31,569 nucleotides of DNA from Patescibacteria group bacterium UBA6489 (GTDB lineage: Bacteria > Patescibacteriota > Gracilibacteria > BD1-5 > UBA6164), in assembly GCA_002435385.1 (NCBI GenBank), contig DJMN01000061.1, forward strand, positions 20,705 through 52,273, in the 5' to 3' direction. A program made the position numbers and the translations under genes. Position 1 is the stretch's first letter; each line of letters starts with the position of its first letter. The notes under the pieces were generated by a model. It made no database searches. It was not told the origin of the DNA and saw only the letters and a program-made list of their open reading frames with translations. Shown here in pieces: positions 19,550 through 28,877 of this stretch.

Positions 19550-20525
19550 ATGTATTTTTACTTTTAAATAATCAACACATAAGCATGCATCAAGGGCATT
19601 TTCATTGTTTTATGTTTTTTCTTTGTGTTTGTATTTCTTCTGAGTTCCAGATTTCGTCTATGTTTTGTTTTGTTATGTTTCCTATTTTATTCATAAGTAT
19701 GCATGTGTAAATTTTTCCGTCTGGCATAATTGTTATTGAGTCGTTTGCTATGGTGCAATTTTTTCTTTCTTCTCAGAGTCAGTTTGTTAGGTAGTTGGGG
19801 ATTTTATAGAAGAAGTTTTTGTTTTTGTAGGTGTTTTGTTTTTCTAGGTATGGATTGTTTATTATTTGTTTTTGTATTTTTTCTATTTGTTCTGGTGAGA
19901 ATGTTGTTTCTATTTGTTTGTTTTGGTTTGTGTAGTTAGTCATGTTTTCTATTGGTTTGAATGAGAAGAGTGTTCATAGTTTGTCTGCTAGTTTTGATAG
20001 GAATAGTATGTCTGAGTGGTTGTCTTTTGTTGTGATGGTTAGTTTTATTTCTATTAGTTGGTTTGGGAATATTTTTTTAATTGTTTTGATTGTTTCTATT
20101 GTTTTTTTGAAGCTTCATTTTGTTCATCTTTGTTTGTCGTGGTTTTCTTCGTTTCAGTCTATTGATATGTTTATTTTGTTTAGTTGTTTTCAGTGTTGTT
20201 TCCAGAATATTAGTAGTTTTATTAGTTTTTGTTTTAGTGTTGCATTGGTTGTTATTGAGTGGATTGATCATGGGAGGTGTTTGTCTATGGTCAGCATTAT
20301 GTCTTCTAGGTTTGGGATTAGTAATGGTTCTCATCAGCTTATTCAGATGTCGAATGATTGTCAGTGGTGTTTGTAGCTTTGTTGTATTGTTGGGGAGGTG
20401 ATGATTTTTTCTATTTGGTTTATGTTTGGTTCTTGTTTGTTTGGATTTTGCCGTATGTCACAGTGTTTGCATTTTAGGTTGCATTTGTATGTGAGGATCC
20501 AGTTTATGGTTTTTATGTGGTTCAT
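19539..20525 (-). CDS. Radical SAM/SPASM protein
   Basis: The table-25 frame gives 328 aa. Motifs: LTYKCNLKCKHC (Cys15, 19, 22), SGGEPLL, INISIDGNEENHDKQRG, IMPDGKIYTC and KCPGCMLMC at the C-terminus, the full SPASM pattern. It is closely related to the gene at 22490-23485 (shared 'NISIDG...HDKQRG' block and CDI-x-QN after the third Cys). At residue 25 that paralog has Trp whereas this gene has the codon CGG (20451-20453). The last codons run past the start of the downstream radical-SAM gene, giving an 11-bp overlap. Confidence 0.94.
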
Positions 20526-20538
20526 GGGTTTTGGTATT

Positions 20539-20632
20539 AACCACCCCCTAGCCCCCTCATTGTTAAGGAGGGGGAATAGAAGATGTTTTGGAATTATTCT
20601 AGTTTATTTTACTTTTTGGAGGGGGGATTGCA
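20539..20632. repeat. Palindromic repeat unit and short intergenic stretch
   Basis: CCACCCCCTAGCCCCCTCAT and then GTTAAGGAGGGGGAATAGAA (20541-20582) is nearly identical to the second unit of the 15091 cluster. A further GGAGGGGGGATTGC lies at about 20620-20632. The 130 bases from there to the next start (20765) are A+T-rich and contain a TATAAT (20693-20698), but no clear promoter partner. Confidence 0.8.
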
Positions 20633-20764
20633 AGTTGTTTTTGGACATCTGATAAATGTTAAAAAATTATTAGATAAAATTTTTAAAGGAGTTATAATAT
20701 CTTGAGTTACTTTTGTTTTGATTTGATTAGTAGATAAAAAAATATTTTAAATATATACAATATT

Positions 20765-21466
20765 ATGGAGAAAGTTTTTTTTGATTGGTTAAATAACAAT
20801 ACAGGTGTTTTAGCCGTTATAATATTTATTCTGACTATTTTTTTATCTTGGGTAACATGAATTTTGAGTTTTTTTAGGCATAAACCTAAGTTGAAAATTT
20901 CTACATATTCAAAAGTTATTCCCAATTTTTTCGTTAATGAATGATTGAAAATGACTAAGTCAAGAGAAAATGATTTTAAAGTGCATAGAACTATTTTTTT
21001 GATGTGATTATCAGTTAATAATATTGGCTATTCAGATACAACTATTTCATGATATAAGTTAGAAATAAAAGATATATCATGAAAAAGACATAGGTTGATT
21101 CCTATGTCTTTACCTGAACCTTTATCTTATAGTTTGTGAGAAAATGGAGATTATTTAAAACTTCTTCCTTCTCTTACAACAAATTATCCTCATTTATGAA
21201 TTAATAATTCATGGAAAATAAATGTATGATCTAATATATTATGATTTTTATATTTTAATATTGAATACTACTGAAGTTACTCACCATTAATTGAATGAGA
21301 TAAAATTTATGCCAGTTTACTTATTGAGGATATTTACTGAAGAGAATATAAGTTTAAAACTAAGTTTGTATTAAAAGATAAAGAATATTTATCTAGGTTC
21401 ATAAAACCGAATAAATTAATTAATAATCAATCATATGAAGAATCACTTATTAAAAATAATTTTTAA
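20765..21466 (+). CDS. Single-pass membrane protein of unknown function
   Basis: The table-25 frame gives 233 aa. Residues 14-34 form one strong membrane segment (LAVIIFILTIFLSWVTGILS); the remainder is Ser/Tyr/Asn-rich and beta-like, with no cysteine pattern or enzyme motif I recognise. Topology could be either way; the basic RHKPK just after the helix suggests the C-terminal domain is cytosolic. Glycine is frequently TGA. Codon use is balanced, unlike the flanking radical-SAM genes. It is followed after 50 bases by another membrane-protein gene on the same strand. Confidence 0.75.
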
Positions 21467-21516
21467 AAATTTGTTTCTACCATAGGTAATTTTTGTATTT
21501 TTAAGTTTAAAATTTC

Positions 21517-22521
21517 ATGATTTTTTTAGTATACCTCTTTAGTCTTATCTCAATTCCACTTATCGCTATTTTAGTCATCTTACTAAACAACATATTTGGT
21601 GGAGAATTTCATTGAGTTTTTATCTGGTGAATTTTTCCTTTGGCTGGTTTTGCTTTAGGGATGATGTGAGTTACTATATTTCTTTTTTGAAAAAGATTTA
21701 TTCATTCTGAAACTACTTGATTTGATTTACTGATAGCGGCTATATTGTGAATTCTGACATTTTTAAGTGTAAACTATGTCTCTTATATGGAGACTTTTAC
21801 GAAAGTTGATATTAAGGACACTGATAAAGTTTTTAAGCAACTTCAAAATCCTCAAAAATATGCTATGAATGAGGATATCCCAACTTTTGTTGAATATATG
21901 AAAATAATAAATTCTTCTCGTGATTATAGGTATGATAGACTGAGTGAAAATGCTGAATTTTCTGGAGAAGAAAAGAGTTTTTTGTTTTATATCCAAGTTT
22001 TGTGAGCATTAATTTGATCTATTTATTTTGCATATACTTTTTTGAACTTTGAATATTGTAAAAAGTGTAAGAGGTATCATATAAATAAGGTTTTAAAGAA
22101 ATTTTGTGTAAAGGATTTTGATAAATATTATGAGAGTATTAATGACAATATAGATAGTGTCTTCAGATTGAAAGATAATATTGGTAGGTTTGAAGATAGG
22201 ACAAAAAAATCAAAGAAGTATTGTGAATTAGCTGTTTTGTATTGTCCAGAATGTTATAAAGGTGTTTTATGGTTTAAATTTTTGGAAGTAAAGAAAAATG
22301 GTAAGACTAAGGAACTTGATGATTTGGAAAAGAGGCTTGATTTAAAGTATGAGGTTGTTAGAGAGCTTTTGAAAGATGATGATAAGATTGATTATGAAAG
22401 TAGTATTGTGAAAATGTATAGGAGGTTAAAAGAGAAAGATGTTCCAGTTATATTTTATGGTTTTCTTTTTCTTGGTCTTTTATTGTTGATTATTTTTGTA
22501 TTTTCTTGGATGGTTGGGTAA
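21517..22521 (+). CDS. Multi-pass membrane protein with zinc-ribbon-like cysteines
   Basis: The table-25 frame gives 334 aa. A TAA in the same frame nine bases upstream fixes the start. Hydrophobic segments lie at about residues 2-24, 33-58, 71-90 and 150-175, with a C-terminal anchor at 311-334. A soluble loop has CKKC (181, 184), Cys197, Cys236 and CPEC (243, 246), a split zinc-ribbon-like arrangement, followed by a Lys/Glu-rich probable coiled coil. I do not recognise the family. Its 3' end overlaps the convergent radical-SAM gene by 32 bp. Confidence 0.78.
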
Positions 22522-23485
22522 TCCCTTTCCAAGCTCCATGTGGAGAAAAACATTTATTACACTTTTCTTTTTCAACTGTTTCAATAATTTTTTGATGTTT
22601 TTCATTGTGAAAAATATCATCAAGATTATCACTACAGATATTTCATATAGAGTCATATTTTGTACAGGTAAATACTTCTCAGTTAGTCATGATAAAAAGA
22701 TTGTCTAGTGGTGTTTGGCATTCAAAATTCAGTTTGTTCGTTTTGATGTAATATAAGAGGTTATTTATGTATTTGTTTTTGTTTTTATAAATTTCTGAAA
22801 GTGTTTTTATGATTTCGTTTTTTTCTTTGTCGTTTAGTAATTCTATTTCTCATCTAGTGTTTGTATAGTTTGTATCGTTTTCAATTATTTTTAATCAAAG
22901 ATCTACTCATAATTTTTGTGATAGTAAAAATACTTTTTTTATGTCTCAGATGTTGTGTTTGTTTATGGTGTATTTGATTTTTATTTGATAGTTTTGTTTT
23001 TTTAATTTCATAATAGTCTCTAGACTTTTCTTGAAACTTCAGGGAATTCATCTTTGTTTGTCATGTTTTTCTTCTAGTCAGTCTATGCTTATGTGGATGT
23101 TAGGAGATGGTATATTGTTTTGTTTTAGGTGTGTTAGTAATTTTTTTAGTTTTGTGTATAGTGTTCAATTTGTAGATAGGGTGTTCACTTGTAGTCAGTG
23201 AGAGTGAATAGTTTGAAAGATGTTTTCTATGTCTTTGTGTAAAAGTGTTTCTCATCAGGTTAGGGTTATGTCTGTGTTTTGAGTTATGTGTTTAGAGGAT
23301 ATTATGTTTTTTATGTTGTCTATATTTAGGGATTTTTTTTCTTTGTTTTGCCAGATGTCACAGATGGTGCATTTAAGGTTGCAGGTGTTTGTAATTTGTA
23401 GGTTTAGGGATTTAATTTGATTTCACTCCCTAAACTTTTCTCCTCCAGAATAGAGCAAAGATGATGTGTTTTGATGTGGTGTCAT
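22490..23485 (-). CDS. Radical SAM/SPASM protein
   Basis: The table-25 frame gives 331 aa from ATG 23483-23485. Motifs: ITNTCNLKCTICDIWQN (Cys35, 39, 42; Trp45), LTGGETLLH, LSTNGTL, HISIDGLEEKHDKQRGIP, and C-terminal FIMTNGEVFTCTK with CNKCFSPHG. The N-terminal 23 residues are encoded by, or next to, a palindromic repeat (23423-23460) and look non-native; the true start may once have been closer to NLQITN. The 3' end overlaps the plus-strand membrane-protein gene by 32 bp. It is closely related to the gene at 19539-20525. Confidence 0.92.
23423..23460. repeat. Degenerate palindromic repeat within the 5' end of a radical-SAM gene
   Basis: On the minus strand, TTCTGGAGGAGAAAAGTTTA leads into GGGAGTG. 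This matches the reverse pattern of the units with CACTCCCTAA...TCTCCTCC arms (compare 29095-29130). It encodes about a dozen residues of the radical-SAM N-terminus in frame. Confidence 0.55.
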
Positions 23486-23513
23486 GTTTTTGTAGTTTAG
23501 TAGTTTTAAATTA

Positions 23514-25193
23514 TTATAGTTCTATTTTTTTTATCTCCACATAACTTTTCACCATCTCATTTATATCCATATGATGGCATCTACTACATTTTTTTTTCCG
23601 CTTATCTGTTCATAAAAATTCCTCTAAATTTTCAGCTCAGGCTATGATGTTTTTAATTTCATTTTCTTCAAAAAGTAGTTTGTATAAATCAAACTGTGGG
23701 AGTTTTCAGATTTTTCATATGAATTTTCAGCAACTGAAAGCTGTATTTCTAAATAGGCTTATGTAGAAATATGGGTTATAACAGTTATTTGTAGCTGGTT
23801 TTAATTTTCTTTTGTCTACTAAATCTGCTTCTGGGTATTGAATATTTTTTAGGGCTTTTTGAAAGTCTTTTTTTATGTAGTTGAAGTTTTGATTTATGGT
23901 TATGTTATTTTCTTTGAAATAGCTTTTATTTTTATCTACTATTTCAAATATTTCTTCTATGTCTTTTTCTGTGAAGTGAAATTTTTGGTGGCTAAATTCA
24001 TATGGGACTACTCTTTTTAGTTCTATTTCTGATATGTTATTTCTTATGGTTAGTTTTATGAAGTCATTTATTCAACAGATGTTTTGGGGGGTTATTACAT
24101 AAAGACATCTGATTAATATTTCTGGTTTTTGTTCTCTGATTTTTTTAATTGCTTTCCATGTGTTTAGGAAATTATCGAAATTGTCTCATGGTCTGGTTAT
24201 TTGGAAGCTTTTAAAGTTTCCTGATGAGATGTTTATGTAGAAGTGTTTTATGTTGTCAGTTTGTGTTATTAGGTCTATGTTTTCAAGTAGTTTGTATCAG
24301 TTTGTTAGGAATCAGATTTTTATGTCTATGTCTTTTAGTCATTTTAGTATTTGTTTGATTTCTGGGTGAAGAAATGGTTCTCAGGTAATTCATAGTGCTA
24401 GTGTTTCTGTGTGGGCTTTGGAAATATTTTGAAATAGGTTTAGGTATTGTTTAGCCGAAAATGTGATTTTGTGTGAGTTGTCATTGTCGTTTCTGTTTGT
24501 TAGAAATCATGGTCAGTTTGTCCAGCAGAAGTCGCAGTTTGCATTGCAGTATTCAAATAGGTCTAGGTGGAATTCTTTTGGTCAGATTGCATAGAGTTTT
24601 TTGTATGCTGATTCTAGTCTGATGAAGTCTAGATTTATGTGAGATTGATTATTTTTTAGGGTGTCTATGATTTCAAATAGTATTTCATGGTTTAGGTCTG
24701 ATTGTTTTTGTATTTTATCTAGTGAAAGTAGAATTTCTTTGTCGTAGAATATTTTTAGGTTATTTTGAATCCAGCTTAAATTGCTTTTTTGATATTTACT
24801 TTTTATGTATAGTGTTGGATTTAGTTTTTCTAATGATTTTAGTTCTTTGAGAATATTTTTTTTATTGTCTAGGTCTAGGTTGTAGATGTAATTTATGTTT
24901 TTTAATATTGAGTGTAGTTGTAATAGTATTTCTAGTTGTGTTTTTGTGTAGTTTGAGTCTATTTGAATTAGGATTTTTTCTTTGTTTGTGGAGAAGTATT
25001 CTTTGAAGTTGCTTTTTAGTCTGAAGTATTTTATTTCTTCTCTTTTTTCTTTTGAGTTTTGTAGACTTAAATAGATTTTTATAAATTCTTTTATTCAGAT
25101 TTTTTCTATTTCGTCTGTTGTGATAGAGAAGAGGTATTTATATCTTCAGTGTTTTTTTTGTAGGAAGATTTTTTTTATAATTTTGTTTTTCAT
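23514..25193 (-). CDS. Large radical SAM protein with N-terminal helical extension
   Basis: The table-25 frame gives 559 aa. Residues 1-205 are Lys/Glu/Leu-rich, probably helical, and match no family I know. Then FEYCNANCDFCWTNG (Cys216, 220, 223), ALGITGEPFLHPEI (TGEP in place of GGEP), GFLTNGYKLL, and a C-terminal set reaching FRNTAFSCG...KKKCSRCHHMD. The extension could bind the substrate, as accessory domains do in peptide-modifying radical-SAM enzymes. A CGG codon lies at residue 532 (23598-23600). It starts 28 bp upstream of the previous radical-SAM gene's territory on the same strand, separated by a repeat from the glycosyltransferase set. Confidence 0.9.
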
Positions 25194-25210
25194 AATTATG
25201 TTTTATAATG

Positions 25211-25323
25211 ACCTCACCCTAGCCCTCTCCTTAGAGGAGAGGGGATAGAATGATTTATTCAGTAAAAACTTCCCCTTAGCCCTCCTCAATTGAGGGGGAA
25301 ACGAGGAACGAGTAGGGGGAGTT
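25211..25323. repeat. Composite palindromic repeat, inverted partner of the 18490 copy
   Basis: There are two units. ACCTCACCCTAGCCCTCTCC then AGAGGAGAGGGGATAGAA is followed by TTCCCCTTAGCCCTCCTC, AATTGAGGGGGAAACGAGG and AACGAGTAGGGGGAGTTT. The second folds into nested hairpins: an inner CTCAATTGAG stem and outer CCCC/GGGG arms. It sits in the gap between divergent genes (25193 minus and 25352 plus). Confidence 0.85.
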
Positions 25324-25351
25324 TAATTTTTAGTATACAAAAATTTTTCTT

Positions 25352-26221
25352 ATGCTTTTTTCTTTAATTATTCCTTTGTATAATGCAGATTATATTGATA
25401 TTCAGATTAAATCAATTTATAGTTTGTGTTTGGATAGTGTGGAAGAATTGGATGTTGTGTTTGTTGATGATGGTTCAAGTGATGAGTATAAAATTTTGTG
25501 TAAGGAAAATATTGAGAGGTTAAGAGGTAAGGAAAAAGTAGAAGTTAAATATGTAGATTTGTGAGAGAAAAATGGAAAAAATAGGGTTTGTTTGGCTAGG
25601 AATCTATGAGTTAAAGAAGTAAAAAGTGATAATTTAGTTTTTATAGATCAGGATACTGTTTTGTATAGAAATTATTTTAAAGATTTAGAGGCTTTTACTA
25701 AGTGAAAGGATGTAGTTATATGACCGTATTTGTGATATAATAATTTGAAGAAAAATATAGAAAGTACTGATATAGATAACTTTATAGAGAATTGATATAT
25801 TGATAAAGAAAATTTTGAAGATTTTAGGATGAATTTTTATGAAGAGAAGCAGGAGCAATGAAGGATTTGGGAATTTTTTGCGGCTTCTAATTTGTTTATG
25901 AAGAAGGGTGTTTTTGAAGATGTTTGAGGTTTTGATGAAGATATTGTTAGTTGGGGAGATGAAGATGTTGAATTTTGATATAGGGTTTTTAAAAAATGAT
26001 ATAATATAGATTTTGTTGGAGAGAGTAGGGTTTTGAATTTGTCAGATAAGTTGTATAGAGAGCCTTATAATATCCTTGAAAAGGATAAGGTTGGAACGCT
26101 TGGTGATAATTGGTTGCGTAATTTAAAGAAGCATAAAACGGAGGAGTATTTGAGGTATGTTTTGGATAGGTATAATCATTTGGATGAGGATTGGAAGGAT
26201 GAGGTGAAAGGGATTTTGTAG
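25352..26221 (+). CDS. Family 2 glycosyltransferase (GT-A fold)
   Basis: The table-25 frame gives 289 aa. Motifs: LIIPLYNAD at the N-terminus, VVFVDDGSSDE (nucleotide-binding Asp pair), RVCLARNLGV, VFIDQDTVL (DxD metal motif as DQD), and GGFDEDIVSWGDEDVEFGYR, the acceptor/catalytic WGDED block of chondroitin-synthase/galactosyltransferase-like GT2 enzymes. No membrane segment is visible, so it is cytosolic or peripheral. It uses a nucleotide sugar to extend a glycan. It starts a plus-strand set with the tandem glycosyltransferase and the radical-SAM/CapK fusion, each separated by repeats. Confidence 0.93.
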
Positions 26222-26282
26222 ATACTTTTTTGTTTAACAAAAGAATAAAGAATTTGAAATTATTACTTTTTCTGTAGGCGAG

Positions 26283-26420
26283 GTTTTGTGGTTTTACTTT
26301 TGGAATCAAAAGTAACAAAAATTTTAGGGGGAGAAAATTTCAAACACCATATTTTGTGGCTTGCGAGATGTGCTCATTAGAGTTTCTCCCCCTAAGACCC
26401 CTCATTTTTAGAAGTTTTTG
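26283..26420. repeat. 138-bp structured repeat, copy 1
   Basis: It is nearly identical to 28924-29061 (four differences over 138 bases). It contains two hairpins: TTACTTTTG/CAAAAGTAA with a GAAT loop (26294-26315), and a 13-bp stem TTAGGGGGAGAAA/TTTCTCCCCCTAA (26324-26336 with 26383-26395) around a 46-base loop. It directly follows the GT2 gene, and copy 2 directly follows the tandem glycosyltransferase gene. It could be a MITE, a structured RNA, or part of a duplicated 3' region. Confidence 0.9.
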
Positions 26421-26450
26421 GTGTGGTATGTTTTTATTATTTTTGAAAAA

Positions 26451-28877
26451 ATGATTAAGAAAAATATTTTAGTACATGCTATAAATGGTATAGGTCTAGG
26501 GCATATCAGGAGGACTGTTTTGGTGGCTAGAGAATTGGCGAAATTGGATAGAATTTGAAAAATTGTGTTTGTAACGAATTCTACTAATCCTTTTTTAATA
26601 GAGAATGCTTGATTTGAGGTTAGAAAGTTGGATTATTGAATTGAGGATACTTTGAGGTGAGTTAGTTTTTCTGAGTATGAGGATAATGCTTTTGAGAAGA
26701 TGAGGAAGATAGTTAGAGAGGAGAATATTGATATAGTTTTGCATGATACTTATTTTGTGAGGAGGTTTATTTTGGAGAGTAGGGATTTAAAGCATTTTTT
26801 GATTCTTAGGGATAGTGATGTTGATTATTTGGATTCTATAGAGAGTTTGTTGCCAAGGTTTAAGAGAATTTATATTCCTCATGTTAGGGAGGAGTTATCT
26901 GAGGGGAAGCAGAGGTTTTATGGAGGGCATAAGAATGTTTGTTTTGTTGATTATATTGTTGAGGATAACCCATCCCTGCCCACAGGATACACTTCGTTAA
27001 CTCCCTTCCCTTATATAAAGGAAGGGAGTTACGATGTAGAAAATAAGGAAAAAAAGATTATTGTTTCTCCTTGATATGGGGGGGATTATGAGAATACTTT
27101 GGAATTTTTTTCTTATGTTAATGAGTTGTTGAAGAGGTATTTTAATTTTATTGGTAGCTATGGTGGTAGAATGCAAAGGGTTAAAACCCTCTGTTGACAA
27201 GCTGTTGTAATAAGAAATACTAGTTATTTAAGAGATTATGAAATAATTTTTGTTTTAGGAAAACATAGTGAAAAGATAAGGAAAAAAGTTGATTTTGTGA
27301 AGAGTTTTAAAGTGGTAGATTTTTTGGAAAATCTTAATGAGGAGCTTTGAAGTACAGAGATTTTTATATGAAGGTGAGGTTATAATAGTTTGAATGAAGT
27401 TCTGGTTAATGGGTGTAAGGCTTTGCTTTTTGGTGTGGATAGGTTTGCTGAGAGTCAGAGAAATAGGATAGATTTTTTTGCTAGTAAGTTTGGTGGAATA
27501 AGGAGATGAGTTTATGATTTTGAGGAAGATTTGAAGAGTTTTGATTATTTGTTTAATGAAATCGTTGGTAAAGCTCCCCCTCAATCCCCCTCAATTGAGG
27601 GGGAAGACGAGGAACAGGGAGGGGGGGGGTATTGAGAGGGGGTCTTGAGAAATAACCCATCTCTGCACCACAGGCATAAGCTTTGCAAAAATCTCTTCCC
27701 TTATATAAAGGAAGAGGGCTGCAAAGAGGAATTTTTCAATTGAGTTGGGAATTTGGTTAGTGATTTTGAGAAGGAAATTTCTAAGGAGAATATCTTGGTT
27801 TTTAAGCATATTTTTTTACCTAGGAGTGAGAATTTTATATTTGAGGAACTGGTTTGATTGAAAGATATTAATCCTGTGATTTTTACTTTAAAAAAAGAGA
27901 ATTTAGATGAATTTGAGAATAGTTTTGAGTTGTTGTATTTTGATATGTTTAAGGGGCTATTGAATTTAGATTACCCTAAGATATATAATAAGGAGTTGTA
28001 TGGAAAATTTTTAAAAATGCTTGTGTATGTGATTAAAAAATATGATATAAAAACTGTTTATACGGAGTTTTTGTTTGATGCTTATTTTGTTTGTAAAATA
28101 AAGTCTTTAGTTCCAGATGTAAGAATAGTTTCTGCTTGAAGGGGGTATGATGTTTATAGTTTTTTGAAAAATGATTATGTGAGTTGAGGGAGTTTCCTTG
28201 GGAGTTTAGATAAAATTTTGGTTAGGGATTTTTCTATGAGGCAGGAGGTTTTGAAATATTTGTGAGATGATGAGAAGGTAGAAGTTGTTAGAAGTGTTTT
28301 GGATCTTTCAAAGTATAGTTTTGTGAGGAAAAATTTTTCTAAATTAGATATTTTGATTTGAGGTAGATTTGTGGAGAAAAAATGAATTTTGGAGTTGTTG
28401 GATTTGATTAAGTTGTTAGTGTGAGAAGGATTTATTTGAAAGGTTTGATTGGTTTGAGATGGAGATTTGAGGAAGAAAATTTTGACTAAAATAGACAAGT
28501 TGTGATTAAGTGCTAGGATAGAGTATTATGGTTTTTTGTCTCATAAAGATTTTGTATCAAAGTTAAATCAATATAATTGTTTTATGAATTATTCTAAGGT
28601 TGCTGAAAATGGAGATTGTGAGTGAATCAGTAATATGGTAGTTGAGAATATGCTTAGTTGAAATTTGGTGTTTTCTACTGTTGTTTGAGGATTGGGGGAG
28701 GTTTTGGAGGATGGAGAGAGTTGAGTGGTTTTGAGTGGGGATGTGGATAGTGATTTTGAGAAAGTTAAGAAGTTTTTTGAGGATGGAGAATTTGAGGAGA
28801 TTGTTGAGAGGGGGAGGAAGAGGGGTGAGGAATTTTTTAGTGATAGTTTAAGTGTTGGAGAAATATTGAAGATGTAG
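26451..28877 (+). CDS. Tandem glycosyltransferase fusion: MurG-like GT plus GT4
   Basis: The table-25 frame gives 808 aa. Residues 1-370 are MurG/GT28-like: INGIGLGHIRRT near the N-terminus and EIFIGRGGYNSLNEVLVNGC as the donor-binding block. Residues 430-808 are a GT4 (group 1) enzyme: ILIGGRFVEKKGILELLDLI, LVGDGDLRKKIL, YYGFLSHKDF and ENGDCEGISNMVVENML, the E-x7-E donor motif. Two palindromic repeats are inserted in frame: at residues 173-194 (26966-27032) and in the linker at 375-426 (27573-27728). The linker has a run of nine G (27621-27629). Two GT-B enzymes in one chain suggest two successive sugar additions. It is followed by copy 2 of the 138-bp repeat. Confidence 0.92.
26966..27034. 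repeat. In-frame palindromic insertion in the MurG-like domain
   Basis: AACCCATCCCTGCCCACAGG leads to a hairpin CTCCCTTCC-TTATATAA-GGAAGGGAG flanked by TTCGTTAA and TTACGATG. The same framework recurs at 27654-27728 (AACCCATCTCTG, then CTTCCCTTATATAAAGGAAG). It adds about 22 codons with no stop, encoding NPSLPTGYTSLTPFPYIKEG. G+C content is clearly above that of the surrounding gene. Confidence 0.85.
27573..27728. repeat. In-frame double palindromic insertion in the linker between the two GT domains
   Basis: The first part (CCCCCTCAATCCCCCTCAAT, TGAGGGGGAAGACGAGGAAC) matches the inner units at 18560-18605 and 25275-25320. The second part (27654-27728) matches the insertion at 26966 around the CCTTATATAAAGG core. 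Together they add 52 codons without breaking the frame. The part between them contains the G9 tract. Confidence 0.88.

Noticed and set aside
18568..20652. Plus-strand membrane-like small proteins
   Set aside because: They are antisense to two radical-SAM genes; hydrophobicity is a product of the G/T-rich complement.
20693..20698. TATAAT as a promoter -10 box for the 20765 gene
   Set aside because: No matching -35 at a suitable distance, and such hexamers are frequent by chance in DNA this A+T-rich.
26966..27728. Frameshifts or assembly errors in the tandem glycosyltransferase
   Set aside because: I followed the frame codon by codon through both insertions and the G9 run and it stays open, joining two recognisable domains.
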